DNA of 64,000 nt from Nocardiopsis endophytica. GTDB taxonomy: Bacteria; Actinomycetota; Actinomycetes; Streptosporangiales; Streptosporangiaceae. Below are positions 1 to 8,421 of this stretch, piece after piece. Location: positions 1 through 64,000 of the forward strand of contig NZ_JAQFWQ010000004.1 of the NCBI RefSeq assembly GCF_027706725.1, written 5' to 3'. Made by a program: the position numbers and the translations under genes. The notes under the pieces were generated by a model. That model was not told where the DNA came from. It made no database searches and was given only the letters and a program-made list of their open reading frames with translations. The stretch's first letter is position 1; every line of letters begins with the position of its first letter.

Positions 1-53
1 ACGAAGGTGCTGTCATTCCGGCGGTTTTGACAGCACTCCTGTCGAGATCATCG
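1..53. repeat. Possible truncated palindromic element
   Basis: A 9-bp perfect inverted repeat (GTGCTGTCA at 7-15, TGACAGCAC at 28-36) is followed by GTCGAGATCATC. Read on the minus strand it begins GATGATCTCG and has ACCGC at the centre, like the 62-bp element at 17532-17593, with different but still pairing arms. It may be a member of that family cut by the window edge. Similarity outside the tip is weak. Confidence 0.3.
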
Positions 54-119
54 CCAGAAAGGGGGCGCTGGCGCGGCGGCCGCCACGAACACGGGCGACC
101 GCGCACCCTGCCCGCCGCG

Positions 120-204
120 CCGCCCACCCGGACCGCGTAGGGCCTTGCGCCCGGCAGGCGGGGCCGGGGAACCGCCCGGCTTCTGCCGTCGCTGCCAACC
201 ACGC
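120..204 (+). repeat. 85-bp direct repeat, copy 1
   Basis: Bases 120-204 recur at 336-420 with only a few differences (over 90% identical by eye). The copies lie 216 bp apart, start to start. The rest of 1-535 holds no reading frame I can support: the long frames there are shadows of GC-rich sequence and lack start signals. Confidence 0.8.
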
Positions 205-335
205 CGACCATGCACACGCGCTGTGGCCGACAGCGCTGCCTTGAGGGCCGCGGACCTGTCCTCGTTGCCGCCCTCAACGTTGCACTCTGTTGGCCCTGCG
301 TCCGGCCGGGGCCCGTGAGCGGGGTACCTGCCCAG

Positions 336-420
336 CCGCCCACCCGGACCGCGTAGGGCCTTGCGCCCGGGAGGCGGGGCCGGGGGACCGCCCGGCTTCT
401 GCCGTCGCCGCCATCCACGC
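336..420 (+). repeat. 85-bp direct repeat, copy 2
   Basis: Second copy of the repeat at 120-204, ending about 115 bp beyond the 3' end of the LacI-type gene on the minus strand. It has no obvious stem-loop and no coding potential. It could be a dispersed genomic repeat; only other parts of the genome would show this. Confidence 0.8.
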
Positions 421-535
421 CCACTGACCACATGCCCGCCGTTAGACAGCTTCGACTGCGCTGCAGTAGGGGCGTCTGCCCTCGTCATCATCCGGCAGGG
501 GTGCCGTGACCCGAGTGCGCGAGGTGGACGTGACG

Positions 536-1720
536 CTACGACGACTCCCGGACGTGCAGCTCCGGGGTCCACAGGCGGAGGGGCTCCTTTGCTCCCTCCG
601 CGCCCGCGATGAGGGAGACCAGCCGGTCCGCCGCCTCGGCGGGCGCGTACTCGGCCCGCAGCGCCACCGACGACAGCCGGGGCCGCAGCATCCCGCACAG
701 CGGAAGGTCGTCGGCGCCCACCAGCCGCACCCGCCCGGGTACATCCACCCCGGCGTCGGTCAGGGCCGACAGCAGCAGTCCCGCGTGCTCGTCGTTGTAG
801 CCGAACACCCCGTCGGGCAGCCCGTCGCGGACCCACTCGCGTACGATTCGCCCGGCGTCCTCGGGGGTCTCTTCCATCGGCGTGAGCCGCACGGTCGCAG
901 CGCCTGTGCCCGCGCCGTTCGGCCCGTCTCCGCCGTCGTCCCGGCCCTCGCCGTCCCTCCGGGTCCCGGCGGCCTCGCGGCTCCCGTCGTCCTCGCGGTC
1001 CCTGGCGGCCTCGCGGCTCCCGCTGCCCTTCCGGCCCCCGGCGTCCCCCCGGCCCCCGCCGTCCTCCCGGCTCCCGGCCGCCTCGCGGAGGCCGTCTTCT
1101 ACGCCCTGCGCGCGTGCTTCGCCTATGTCCCTCAGGGCCGGCTCGGTCGGCACCACTGCCACCACGTCCCGGCACCCGCGCGCGCCCAGGTGGCGCCCGG
1201 CCGTCGCGCCCATGGCCCGGTGGTCCATGACCAGCGTCGGCAGGTCGGGGTCGGGCACGCCGCCGGTGGCCACCAGCACCGTCCCCGACCGCCGCATCAG
1301 GTCCTTGGCTGCGTCGGTGATCCGATGCCCCTCGGCGATCACGGCGGCCGGGCGCAGCCGTGCCCACCGCCGGGCCGCCCGCACCCCGCGCGAGGCGCCG
1401 TCGCCGTGCAGGACCAGGGTGAAGCCCCGGTTCTGCAGCTCGTCGGCGAACCCCGCCAGGAACCGCGCCGCCAGCGGGCCGAGCGTGACCGCGGGCATCG
1501 CGTACACCACCAGGTCGCTGCGGCCCGTGCGCAGCGAGCGCGCGCTGGCGTGCGGGACATAGCCCAGTTCGTCGGCGGCGTCGGTGACCTTGCGCCGCGT
1601 CGCCTCGGGGATGCGCGTCCCCGGGGTGTCGTTCAGGACATAGGACACGGTCGCCGTGGACACCCCGGCCTGCCGGGCGATGTCGGTGATGGTCGGGGGA
1701 CGGGATCGGGTCGCGCTCAT
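536..1720 (-). CDS. LacI-family transcriptional regulator
   Basis: DNA-binding repressor of the LacI/GalR family, 394 aa. The N-terminal helix-turn-helix is textbook: TITDIARQAGVSTATVSYVL at residues 10-29, then the hinge with YVPHASARSLRTGRS near 54-68. A periplasmic-binding-protein-like effector domain follows and ends in the usual GADDLPLCGMLRPRLSSV stretch. Unusual is an Arg/Gly/Asp/Glu-rich repetitive insert at about residues 211-273 inside the effector domain, encoded by roughly 190 bp of near-tandem DNA, which makes the protein longer than the usual 330-350 aa. It is divergent from the MFS transporter at 1878, with a palindromic operator between them, so it probably represses that gene. 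The effector is unknown. Confidence 0.9.
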   Translation of the reverse strand: MSATRSRPPTITDIARQAGVSTATVSYVLNDTPGTRIPEATRRKVTDAADELGYVPHASARSLRTGRSDLVVYAMPAVTLGPLAARFLAGFADELQNRGFTLVLHGDGASRGVRAARRWARLRPAAVIAEGHRITDAAKDLMRRSGTVLVATGGVPDPDLPTLVMDHRAMGATAGRHLGARGCRDVVAVVPTEPALRDIGEARAQGVEDGLREAAGSREDGGGRGDAGGRKGSGSREAARDREDDGSREAAGTRRDGEGRDDGGDGPNGAGTGAATVRLTPMEETPEDAGRIVREWVRDGLPDGVFGYNDEHAGLLLSALTDAGVDVPGRVRLVGADDLPLCGMLRPRLSSVALRAEYAPAEAADRLVSLIAGAEGAKEPLRLWTPELHVRESS

Positions 1721-1802
1721 CGCCCCTATTGTGCCGCGCCCTCCCCGCCGGCGTCGGCCGCGCTCGTTACCCCCGTTGACGCGGCGGACCCGGTCGCTTA
1801 GG

Positions 1803-1814
1803 TTAAACGTCTAA
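1803..1814. promoter_or_regulatory. Probable LacI-family operator
   Basis: TTAAACGTCTAA is palindromic at 10 of 12 positions around a central ACGT, the usual form of LacI-family operators. It lies between the divergent lacI-type gene (start 1720) and the transporter (start 1878), placed to control the transporter and possibly the regulator itself. Confidence 0.6.
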
Positions 1815-1877
1815 TCAGCGCACGACCTGGAGGAATGCACCGACCGTTCACGCCGTTGCCGCGCGAAGGAGCCCCCC

Positions 1878-3212
1878 GTGTCCGACACCTCCCCCCTGCC
1901 CCCGCCCCCACCCTCCGCCGGACCCTCCGGAATGCCCGGTTCCCCCGGCACCCCCGGCGCCGCCTCCCCGGCGGCCGACCGCTGGGGGCGCCGCGGCCTG
2001 TCCCGGTTCCTCGCCGTCTACGGCGTCGGGAACCTCGCCCTGTACGCCATGTACCTCGGCGTGGTCAGCATCCTGCTGCCCGTCCAGGTCGAGGCCTTCG
2101 ACCCGGCCTCCAAAGAGATCAACCTCGCCGTGGTCACCGGCGTCAGCGCCGTCTTCGCCACCCTGTTCAACCCCATCGGCGGCATGCTCTCCGACCGCTC
2201 CCGCACGCGGTGGGGGCGGCGCAACCCGTGGATGCTCGGCGGCGCGCTCGGCGCCGTGGTCTTCCTCGCCGTCATGGGGATGTCCCCGGCCCTGTGGCTG
2301 CTGGCGGTGGGCTGGTGCATCGCCCAGGCGATGGGCAACGTCTACCAGGCCGCCATCACCGCCACCGTGCCCGACCGCGTCCCGGCCGAGCGGCGCGGCA
2401 GCGCCTCGGCCGTCATGGGCATCGCCCAGTCGCTCGGCATGGTCGCCGGGAGCCTGGTCGCCGCCCGCTTCGTCGGCCGGCTCGAACTCGGGTACATCCT
2501 CCTCGGCGCCGCCCTCGTCGTGGTCGCCGTGCTCTTCACCGCGCTGACCCACGACCCGCGCGGGGACGAGCTCCCGCCCCGCACCACCGGCGGCCCCAAC
2601 CCGCTGGTGCAGCAGCTCAAGGGGTTCGGCTCCGCTCTGCGCAGCCCCGACTTCACCTGGGCGTTCACCAGCCGGGCCCTGATGATGATGGGCTTCTTCG
2701 CGATCCTGGGCTACCAGGTCTACATCCTGTCCGACTACATCGCCCTGCCCGAGGGCCTGTCCCCGACCGACGCGGTCCCCGTCCTCACCATCGCCAACAC
2801 CGTGCTCACCGTGGCCTGCACCGCCGTGATCGGGCCGGTGTCGGACCGGATCGGACGGCGCCGCCCGTTCGTGCTCATCGCGGGGCTGATCGCGGCCTCG
2901 GCCACCGTGGTGCCCGTCCTCGTGCCCACCTTCACCGGAATCCTCGTCTGGGCGACCATCGCGGGGGCGGCGTTCGGGGTGTTCATGGCGGCCGACCACG
3001 CCATCGTCACCCTCGTGCTGCCCGCGGGCGGGGACGCCGCCCGCGACCTGGGCGTGCTCAACATCGCCAACGCCGGTCCGCAGATCATCGCCCCGTTCGT
3101 GGCGGGCGGCATCGTCGTGCTGTTCGGGGGCTACCAGTACCTGTTCATCGTCGGCGCGGTCCTGTCCCTGCTCGGGGCGCTGGCCATCACCCGTGTCAAG
3201 GGCGTCGCCTGA
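1878..3212 (+). CDS. MFS transporter
   Basis: Integral membrane carrier of the major facilitator superfamily, 444 aa with about 12 hydrophobic segments. Between TM2 and TM3 is the signature loop GGMLSDRSRTRWGRRNP (about residues 106-122), with a second-half counterpart GPVSDRIGRRRP. The arrangement resembles the glycoside-cation symporter (GPH/MelB-like) branch. The N-terminus is a Pro/Ser-rich cytoplasmic tail of about 40 residues. The GTG start is supported by GAAGGAG at 1865-1871. A LacI-type operator lies upstream, suggesting sugar or glycoside import controlled by the divergent repressor. Substrate specificity cannot be read from the sequence. Confidence 0.85.
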   Translation: MSDTSPLPPPPPSAGPSGMPGSPGTPGAASPAADRWGRRGLSRFLAVYGVGNLALYAMYLGVVSILLPVQVEAFDPASKEINLAVVTGVSAVFATLFNPIGGMLSDRSRTRWGRRNPWMLGGALGAVVFLAVMGMSPALWLLAVGWCIAQAMGNVYQAAITATVPDRVPAERRGSASAVMGIAQSLGMVAGSLVAARFVGRLELGYILLGAALVVVAVLFTALTHDPRGDELPPRTTGGPNPLVQQLKGFGSALRSPDFTWAFTSRALMMMGFFAILGYQVYILSDYIALPEGLSPTDAVPVLTIANTVLTVACTAVIGPVSDRIGRRRPFVLIAGLIAASATVVPVLVPTFTGILVWATIAGAAFGVFMAADHAIVTLVLPAGGDAARDLGVLNIANAGPQIIAPFVAGGIVVLFGGYQYLFIVGAVLSLLGALAITRVKGVA

Positions 3213-3287
3213 CCGGCGACACCGGTCTTCGGTGCCGGCCCGGCACCGCCCCCCGGCACCGACCATCGACGGAAAGGGTCCACCACC

Positions 3288-3983
3288 ATGCGACTCAACG
3301 TGCACACCGGCGGCGACGGCGAACGGACCGCGCTGCTCGTCCACGGCGCCATGTCCGACCACCGGACCTGGCACGCGGTCGAGGCCGCGCTCATCGAACG
3401 CGGCTACCGGGTCGTCGCCCCGGACATGCGCGGCCACGGCTTGAGCCCGCGCGGCGCGTACACCCCCGAGCTGCTCGCCGACGACCTGGCCGAGAGCCTG
3501 CCCGAGGGGGCCGACCTGGCCGTCGGCCACTCCATGGGCGGGCTGGCGCTGTCCCTGGCCGTCGAGTGCCTGCGCCCGCGGCGGGCGGTCTACTACGACC
3601 CGGCGTGGCAGTTCTCCGCCGTGCGCCCGGGCGACTTGGCGGCCATGCGCGCGATGGTCGCCGCCGCCTCCCCGGCCGCCATCGCCGAGGCCAACCCGCG
3701 CTGGAGCGAGGCCGACGTGCAAGCCGAGGCGGCGGGGTTCTCCCTGTTCGACCCGGAGTTCTTCGGCATGGTCGAGGCCTGTGCCGGGAGCGAGTACATC
3801 CCCGAGCGGCCGGTGGTCCCGTCCCTTGTGCAACTGGCGGACCCGAGCTTCACCATCTCCCCTGAGGGGGTCGACCGGCTGAAGGAGCGCGGGTTCGAGG
3901 TGCGCGTGGTCGCCGGGACAGGGCACTGCAGCCACCGGGACGACTTCGCGGCCTATATGGAGAGCCTCCAAGGCTGGATCTAG
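3288..3983 (+). CDS. Alpha/beta-fold hydrolase
   Basis: Cytoplasmic serine hydrolase of the alpha/beta-hydrolase fold, 231 aa. The oxyanion strand reads LLVHGAMSDHRTW (residues 16-28), the nucleophile elbow is GHSMGG near residue 80, and the catalytic His is probably in GTGHCSHRDD near the C-terminus. It lies 75 bp downstream of the MFS gene in the same direction with its own ribosome site (GGAAAGGG), so the two are probably co-transcribed, and it may act on the imported compound or its product. An esterase, thioesterase or C-C hydrolase would look the same. Confidence 0.85.
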   Translation: MRLNVHTGGDGERTALLVHGAMSDHRTWHAVEAALIERGYRVVAPDMRGHGLSPRGAYTPELLADDLAESLPEGADLAVGHSMGGLALSLAVECLRPRRAVYYDPAWQFSAVRPGDLAAMRAMVAAASPAAIAEANPRWSEADVQAEAAGFSLFDPEFFGMVEACAGSEYIPERPVVPSLVQLADPSFTISPEGVDRLKERGFEVRVVAGTGHCSHRDDFAAYMESLQGWI

Positions 3984-4048
3984 AGAGAGTGGCCCGGGCC
4001 GTCATCGGCAGCTGTCAATCGTCATCGCCAGGCGTCAGCCGTGAGGCG

Positions 4049-4993
4049 TCATCGGCAGTCGTCGATGGCGGTCCGCCATGCCTCGGCGCTCGCCCACAGG
4101 CCTTCGGGGGCGGGCGTCGGGGAGAAGAGCCACATGCCGCCGCGCCGGGAGGCCCCTTCGGAGATCGACGGCTGCGGCGAGTACGGGGGTCTGCCGGAGA
4201 CCCGGTACCAGTGGTAGTCCAAGGGCTCCAGCAGGGCGGTGAGCCGCTGGCCGATGCCGTACCCGGGGCCCACATCGCACAGCACCCAAGGGCGGAAGCG
4301 CCGCAGCACCTCCAGGCTGCCCGAGACCACGTCCGGCTCCGAGGCGCACGTGGAGATCTTCACCACCGACGGCAGCACCCCGGCCTCCTCGCGCCAGTGC
4401 GACAGCGGCCGCACGGGCACGGTCACCCGGCCCGCCGCGGGGCCCGCGCCGGGCAGCAGGGAGTTGGAGGCGTCGTCGGGGGAGAGGCGCAGCAGGCCGC
4501 TCCCGCTGTGGTTGCTCAGCGCCAGCTCCACGACGTCCATGTTCAGCCCGTTGTCGGCCGCGATGGCCCGTGCCGCGCGCGCGGCACGCGGGGCGGGCTC
4601 GAACGCGAACACCCTGCGCCGGGTGCGTGCGGCGGCCAGGGCGGCGTACACGCCCACGTTGGCGCCCACGTCGAGGACGGCGCCGGGGCGGGCGTGCTCC
4701 AGGACCGCCAGGAAGCAGGCCAGCGCGTCGGGCCGGTAGCCGGGCAGCCCGCGTGCGTGCAGGCGGCCGGGGGTCCACAGGTCGCCCGGGGCGCGCACGC
4801 TCAGCGTGTCGGGGCCGGTGCGCGGGGCGCCGGCGCGCCGGGGGAGCGGCAGGTCGAAGCGGCGCACCCGGGGCGGGACCCGCTGGGGGTCGATGCCGCC
4901 GAGGCTGAGGGGGAGCCGGATGCGGATCCTGCGGGTGGCGTGGCGCACCGCCGGGTGGCGTTGGACGAACGCTCGGACCTGCCCGGCAACCAT
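4049..4993 (-). CDS. FkbM-type SAM-dependent methyltransferase
   Basis: Probable class I methyltransferase, 314 aa from the ATG at 4993, which follows GGGGGG. An in-frame start at 5065 lacks a ribosome site. The SAM-binding motif I is VLDVGANVGVYAALAAA (about residues 106-122) and the acidic motif II is VFAFEPAPRAA. FkbM proteins usually carry a K-I-D-V-E-G motif; here that stretch reads VVKISTCASEPDVVSG, so the acidic residues are partly lost. FkbM relatives O-methylate secondary metabolites or sugars, but nothing nearby points to a substrate. The gene converges with the hydrolase at 3288. Confidence 0.75.
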   Translation of the reverse strand: MVAGQVRAFVQRHPAVRHATRRIRIRLPLSLGGIDPQRVPPRVRRFDLPLPRRAGAPRTGPDTLSVRAPGDLWTPGRLHARGLPGYRPDALACFLAVLEHARPGAVLDVGANVGVYAALAAARTRRRVFAFEPAPRAARAARAIAADNGLNMDVVELALSNHSGSGLLRLSPDDASNSLLPGAGPAAGRVTVPVRPLSHWREEAGVLPSVVKISTCASEPDVVSGSLEVLRRFRPWVLCDVGPGYGIGQRLTALLEPLDYHWYRVSGRPPYSPQPSISEGASRRGGMWLFSPTPAPEGLWASAEAWRTAIDDCR

Positions 4994-5267
4994 GCTCGAT
5001 CCCCCCAGTCGATACGGTCGGTGCACGCGCACCCGTGACCCGGGGGCATACGTGCGGCAGGACACGAACGTACTGCGCGCTGTCCCGGCGTGCAGGGCAT
5101 TTCATCCGAAGATCGACGATCTGTAACCGAAAAGTCCACGATCGCCTCCGCAGGGCGCCGCTGGGCCGCGACGGCGCGCGCGAGGGGGCGCCCGAGTCGC
5201 ACGTTCGGAGCGGTCCGGATGTGCGGACGGCGAGGCCACGGCCCGGGCGCAACTAGACTCGGGGGCT

Positions 5268-6362
5268 GTGAGTCTGTCTATCGGGATCGTCGGGCTGCCC
5301 AACGTCGGCAAGTCCACCCTCTTCAACGCGCTGACCAAGAACGACGCTCTGGCCGCGAACTACCCGTTCGCGACCATCGAGCCCAACGTCGGTGTCGTGG
5401 GTGTGCCCGACCCACGCCTCGACAAGCTCGCCGAGATCTTCGAATCCGCGAAGACGATCCCGGCCACGGTCGACTTCGTCGACATCGCCGGCATCGTGCG
5501 CGGCGCCTCGGAGGGGGAGGGGCTGGGCAACCAGTTCCTCGCCAACATCCGCGAGAGCGACGCCATCTGCCAGGTGATCCGCGTCTTCAACGACCCGGAC
5601 GTCACCCACGTCGACGGCGGAATCGAGCCCTCGCGCGACATCGACACGATCAACACCGAGCTGATCCTGGCCGACATGCAGACGCTGGAGAAGGCGCTGC
5701 CGCGGCTGGAGAAGGACGCCAAGCGCAACGCCAAGGACAAGGGCGCCCAGGCCGCCCTGGAGTCGGCGCGCGCGGCGCTGGCGGTGCTGGAGTCCGGCAA
5801 GGGCCTGTCGGTGGGCGCCGCCGAGGGGGGCGTGGACCTGGCGGCCGTCCGCGAGCTGAACCTGCTGACGGTCAAGCCGTTCCTGTACGTGTTCAACCTG
5901 GACAGCGACGAGCTGGCCGACGAGGCCCTGCGCGCGAAGCTGTCGGAGCTGGTGGCGCCGTCCGAGGCCATCTTCCTCGACGCCAAGATCGAGGCGGAGC
6001 TGGCCGAGCTCGACGACGACGAGGCCGCCGAGCTGCTGGAGTCCATGGGCCAGTCCGAGGCGGGCCTGTCGCAGCTGGCCCGGGTCGGCTTCTCGACCCT
6101 GGGGCTGCAGACCTACCTGACCGCGGGCCCGAAGGAGTCCCGCGCCTGGACCATCAAGAAGGGCGCGACGGCCCCGGAGGCGGCGGGCGTCATCCACACC
6201 GACTTCCAGCGCGGGTTCATCAAGGCCGAGGTGGTCTCCTTCGACGACCTGGTCGAGGCCGGCACCATGCAGGCCGCAAGGTCGGCCGGCAAGGTCCGCA
6301 TGGAGGGCAAGGACTACGTAATGTCCGACGGCGACGTGGTGGAGTTCCGCTTCAACGTGTGA
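5268..6362 (+). CDS. ychF: Redox-regulated ATPase YchF (Obg-like)
   Basis: Ribosome-associated P-loop NTPase of the Obg family, universally conserved, 364 aa (usual length). G1 is GLPNVGKST (about residues 8-16), followed by NYPFATIEPN, the G3 stretch DIAGIVRGASEGEGLGNQFL and NLDSDE where GTPases have NKxD; that change fits the ATP preference of YchF. A coiled-coil insert occupies about 130-180, and the C-terminal TGS-like domain ends MSDGDVVEFRFNV. The start is GTG at 5268 with almost no space after TAGACT (a possible -10), so the mRNA may be leaderless. It is monocistronic and a good housekeeping marker. Confidence 0.97.
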   Translation: MSLSIGIVGLPNVGKSTLFNALTKNDALAANYPFATIEPNVGVVGVPDPRLDKLAEIFESAKTIPATVDFVDIAGIVRGASEGEGLGNQFLANIRESDAICQVIRVFNDPDVTHVDGGIEPSRDIDTINTELILADMQTLEKALPRLEKDAKRNAKDKGAQAALESARAALAVLESGKGLSVGAAEGGVDLAAVRELNLLTVKPFLYVFNLDSDELADEALRAKLSELVAPSEAIFLDAKIEAELAELDDDEAAELLESMGQSEAGLSQLARVGFSTLGLQTYLTAGPKESRAWTIKKGATAPEAAGVIHTDFQRGFIKAEVVSFDDLVEAGTMQAARSAGKVRMEGKDYVMSDGDVVEFRFNV

Positions 6363-6462
6363 GCAGGCGGGGCCGTGTCCCGGCGGGGCGGACGAGCGCC
6401 GGTTCTCGCCGGGCACGGGCCCGCTCCGCTCCTCGGCGGGGCGAGGGTGGGCAGACGCCCGG

Positions 6463-7068
6463 TCAGCGTCGTAGGAGCGGGAGCCAGATCTCGTCGATGA
6501 TCTCGGCGAGGGCGTGGTCGGGGACTGCTCCGCCCTTCAACAGCATGTCCTGGCGCAGCAGGTCGAGCGGGAGTTCGAGGACGCGGTCGTTCCGGGGCGC
6601 CGCTGCGATCTCCCCCCGTTCGACCGCGCGCTCGACCAGCGCGTGGAACGGGCGTTCGCGGTGCGCCGCCCCGATGATCTCCCTGAGGTCCTCCAGTGTG
6701 TTGCCGGACTCGCGGTAGTAGTCGGCGAGGTCCTGGATGAGAACGGTCATCAGCGTCCCGCGCGCGGCGGCGATGGACCGGAGCAGCTCGATCGCGTCCT
6801 CGCGGAGGCTGCCGGTGTCCGGGAGGGGCACCGGGACCCAGGCCTTCCGCAGAGCCTCCTCGACGAGCAGGTGCCGCTGCGGCCACCGGCGGTAGAGCAC
6901 CGCACGGCTGGTCTGCGCGCGTGCGGCGATCGCGTCGTAGGTGAACCCGGAGTACCCCTTCTCGACGAGAATGTCCCACGCGGCGCTCAGCAGCGCGGCG
7001 TGGAGCTCGGCGCCCCGTCGTCTCGTCGCCTTCGTGCCCAGCCGCCCGCCGTCCGGTCCCGTGGCCAT
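6463..7068 (-). CDS. TetR/AcrR-family regulator
   Basis: One-component repressor, 201 aa from the ATG at 7068, which is preceded by GAAGGGG. The TetR N domain includes AWDILVEKGYSGFTYDAIAARAQTS and RAVLYRRWPQRHLLVEEAL, the classic helix-turn-helix. The C-terminal half is the ligand-binding, dimerising domain and resembles TetR_C_33-like forms with LREIIGAAHRERPFHALVERAV. It is divergent from the oxidoreductase at 7160, with inverted repeats in between, so it probably represses that gene and itself. The ligand is unknown. Confidence 0.88.
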   Translation of the reverse strand: MATGPDGGRLGTKATRRRGAELHAALLSAAWDILVEKGYSGFTYDAIAARAQTSRAVLYRRWPQRHLLVEEALRKAWVPVPLPDTGSLREDAIELLRSIAAARGTLMTVLIQDLADYYRESGNTLEDLREIIGAAHRERPFHALVERAVERGEIAAAPRNDRVLELPLDLLRQDMLLKGGAVPDHALAEIIDEIWLPLLRR

Positions 7069-7091
7069 TCCCGCCCCTTCAAGAGTCACTT

Positions 7092-7145
7092 GTGTATCTT
7101 ACGCGAAGGGGCTAGTGTCGGCGATATTAGATACACGCTTGTATC
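7092..7145. promoter_or_regulatory. Probable TetR operator region
   Basis: GATACA-CGCT-TGTATC at 7130-7145 is a perfect 6-bp inverted repeat just before the oxidoreductase start. A third half-site, GTGTATC, lies at 7092-7098 next to the tetR start. The sites cover both divergent promoters. Confidence 0.65.
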
Positions 7146-7159
7146 TTCGGGGGGAGATC

Positions 7160-8113
7160 ATGTCCACTGTCCATGCCGCGGTCGTCGAAGCGTTCGGCGA
7201 ACCGCCCCGGTACACCACCGTCCCGGCCCCTGTCGCCGACGAGGGGAGGGAGATCGTCGACGTGCTGGCCGTAGGAATCCACCCGGCCACACGCGGGTTC
7301 GCCTCCGGCAAGCACTACACCAACACGACCAGGCCCCCGATCATCGCCGGGATCGACGCGGTCGTGCGGCGCCGTGACGGGCGCCTCGCCATGGTGATGG
7401 CGCCGGCCACGGGAACGCTCGCCGAGCGGATCGCGGTCGATCCTGCCACGCTCATCCCCGTCCCCGACGACGCCGATCCGGCGGTCGTCGCGGCCACGAT
7501 GAACCCCGCGATGTCCTCATGGACCGCGCTCCACGCACGCGTCGGTTTCCGCCCGGGTCAGTCCCTGCTGGTCATCGGTGCGACCGGCAACGCCGGGTCG
7601 ATGGCGGTGAGGATCGGCAAGGCCGTGGGCGCCGCCAGGGTCGTCGCCGCGGGGCGCAACCGCGACCGGCTGGAGCAGCTGCTCACCGAGGGGGCGGACG
7701 ACATCGTCGCCATCACCCCGGACGAGGAGGAGACGGCCGCCGCCTTCGCCGCCGCCGCTGCGGACGTGGACACCGTCCTCGACTACGTGTGGGGGCCGGG
7801 GACCGAACGCGCGATGGAGGCCATCAGCCGAGCGCGGACCGACCACGTCAGGGTCCTCGACTGGGTCCAGGTCGGCGGGATGGGCGGGCTCGAGATCACG
7901 CTCGGCGGGCACCTCTTCCGCCAGAACGCGCTGCGGATCAGCGGCAGCGGATTCGGGTCGGTCGATCTCGAACGCGCCGACTTGGCCGGTCTGGCGGCCC
8001 TCATCGCGAAGGGGGAGGTGGCCGTGAGCCCGCGCGTCGTCCCGTTGAGCGACGTCACTTCGGCGTGGGCCCACGAGGACGCCAGGGGCGAGCGGACCGT
8101 GATCGTTCCCTGA
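7160..8113 (+). CDS. Quinone oxidoreductase-like (zinc-free MDR) protein
   Basis: NAD(P)-dependent oxidoreductase of the medium-chain dehydrogenase/reductase superfamily, 317 aa. The Rossmann fingerprint is VIGATGNAGSMAVRIGKAVG (about residues 138-157), and the N-terminal GroES-like part lacks the Cys/His zinc ligands of alcohol dehydrogenases, as in QOR-type enzymes. The ATG at 7160 follows GGGGGGAGA. A longer in-frame start at 6941 would lie inside the tetR gene and is rejected. It is controlled, by position, by the divergent TetR, a common arrangement for reductases handling quinones or reactive carbonyls. The substrate is not deducible. Confidence 0.85.
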   Translation: MSTVHAAVVEAFGEPPRYTTVPAPVADEGREIVDVLAVGIHPATRGFASGKHYTNTTRPPIIAGIDAVVRRRDGRLAMVMAPATGTLAERIAVDPATLIPVPDDADPAVVAATMNPAMSSWTALHARVGFRPGQSLLVIGATGNAGSMAVRIGKAVGAARVVAAGRNRDRLEQLLTEGADDIVAITPDEEETAAAFAAAAADVDTVLDYVWGPGTERAMEAISRARTDHVRVLDWVQVGGMGGLEITLGGHLFRQNALRISGSGFGSVDLERADLAGLAALIAKGEVAVSPRVVPLSDVTSAWAHEDARGERTVIVP

Positions 8114-8124
8114 GGGGGCAGGAC

Positions 8125-8156
8125 GATCGGCCGGGGGCCGCCACCTCCGGCCGATC
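8125..8156 (+). terminator. Hairpin after the oxidoreductase gene
   Basis: GATCGGCCGG (8125-8134) pairs perfectly with CCGGCCGATC (8147-8156) across a 12-base loop, 12 bp after the stop at 8113. No U-tract follows, which is usual for actinobacterial terminators. Confidence 0.6.
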
Positions 8157-8202
8157 CACCGTACGGGCGCGGTGGTTTCTGTGGATCGGCACAATGTGCG
8201 TC

Positions 8203-8403
8203 ATGGATGAGCGCCCAGTGGTGCCGACCGATCCCGATGCGGAGGCCGCCCAGGGGCGTGTCGCGCTGTGGCTGGACCCGGATGACCTGCGGTGGCTCAG
8301 GCATCGGTGCGACTGCGACGATGACACCCCTGAAGACGAACGCGACCGGTGTGCGCGGGTGAGGTTCCGGGCGAGCGCTGCGCTGCACAAGGCGGGCCTG
8401 TGA
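8203..8403 (+). CDS. Small conserved hypothetical protein
   Basis: A 66-aa soluble acidic protein, sequence pattern ALWLDPDDLRWLRHRCDCDD followed by ERDRCARVRFRASAALHKAGL. It carries a C-x-C pair plus a later Cys. The arrangement reminds me of small conserved actinobacterial proteins of unknown role, but no function is known to me. An alternative ATG lies three codons upstream at 8194. It sits alone between a terminator and a convergent gene. Confidence 0.55.
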   Translation: MDERPVVPTDPDAEAAQGRVALWLDPDDLRWLRHRCDCDDDTPEDERDRCARVRFRASAALHKAGL

Positions 8404-8421
8404 CCCAGGAGGCCCCACCGG

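Noticed and set aside
48-1367. Long minus-strand frame of 439 codons across the LacI gene and repeats
   Set aside because: It is a shadow of high-GC sequence: Gly/Arg/Pro composition, no ribosome site, and it overlaps the clearly real LacI gene.
1848-3971. 707-codon minus-strand frame opposite the MFS and hydrolase genes
   Set aside because: The plus strand encodes two proteins with clear family motifs. The antisense frame has only Gly/His/Asp-rich low-complexity sequence.
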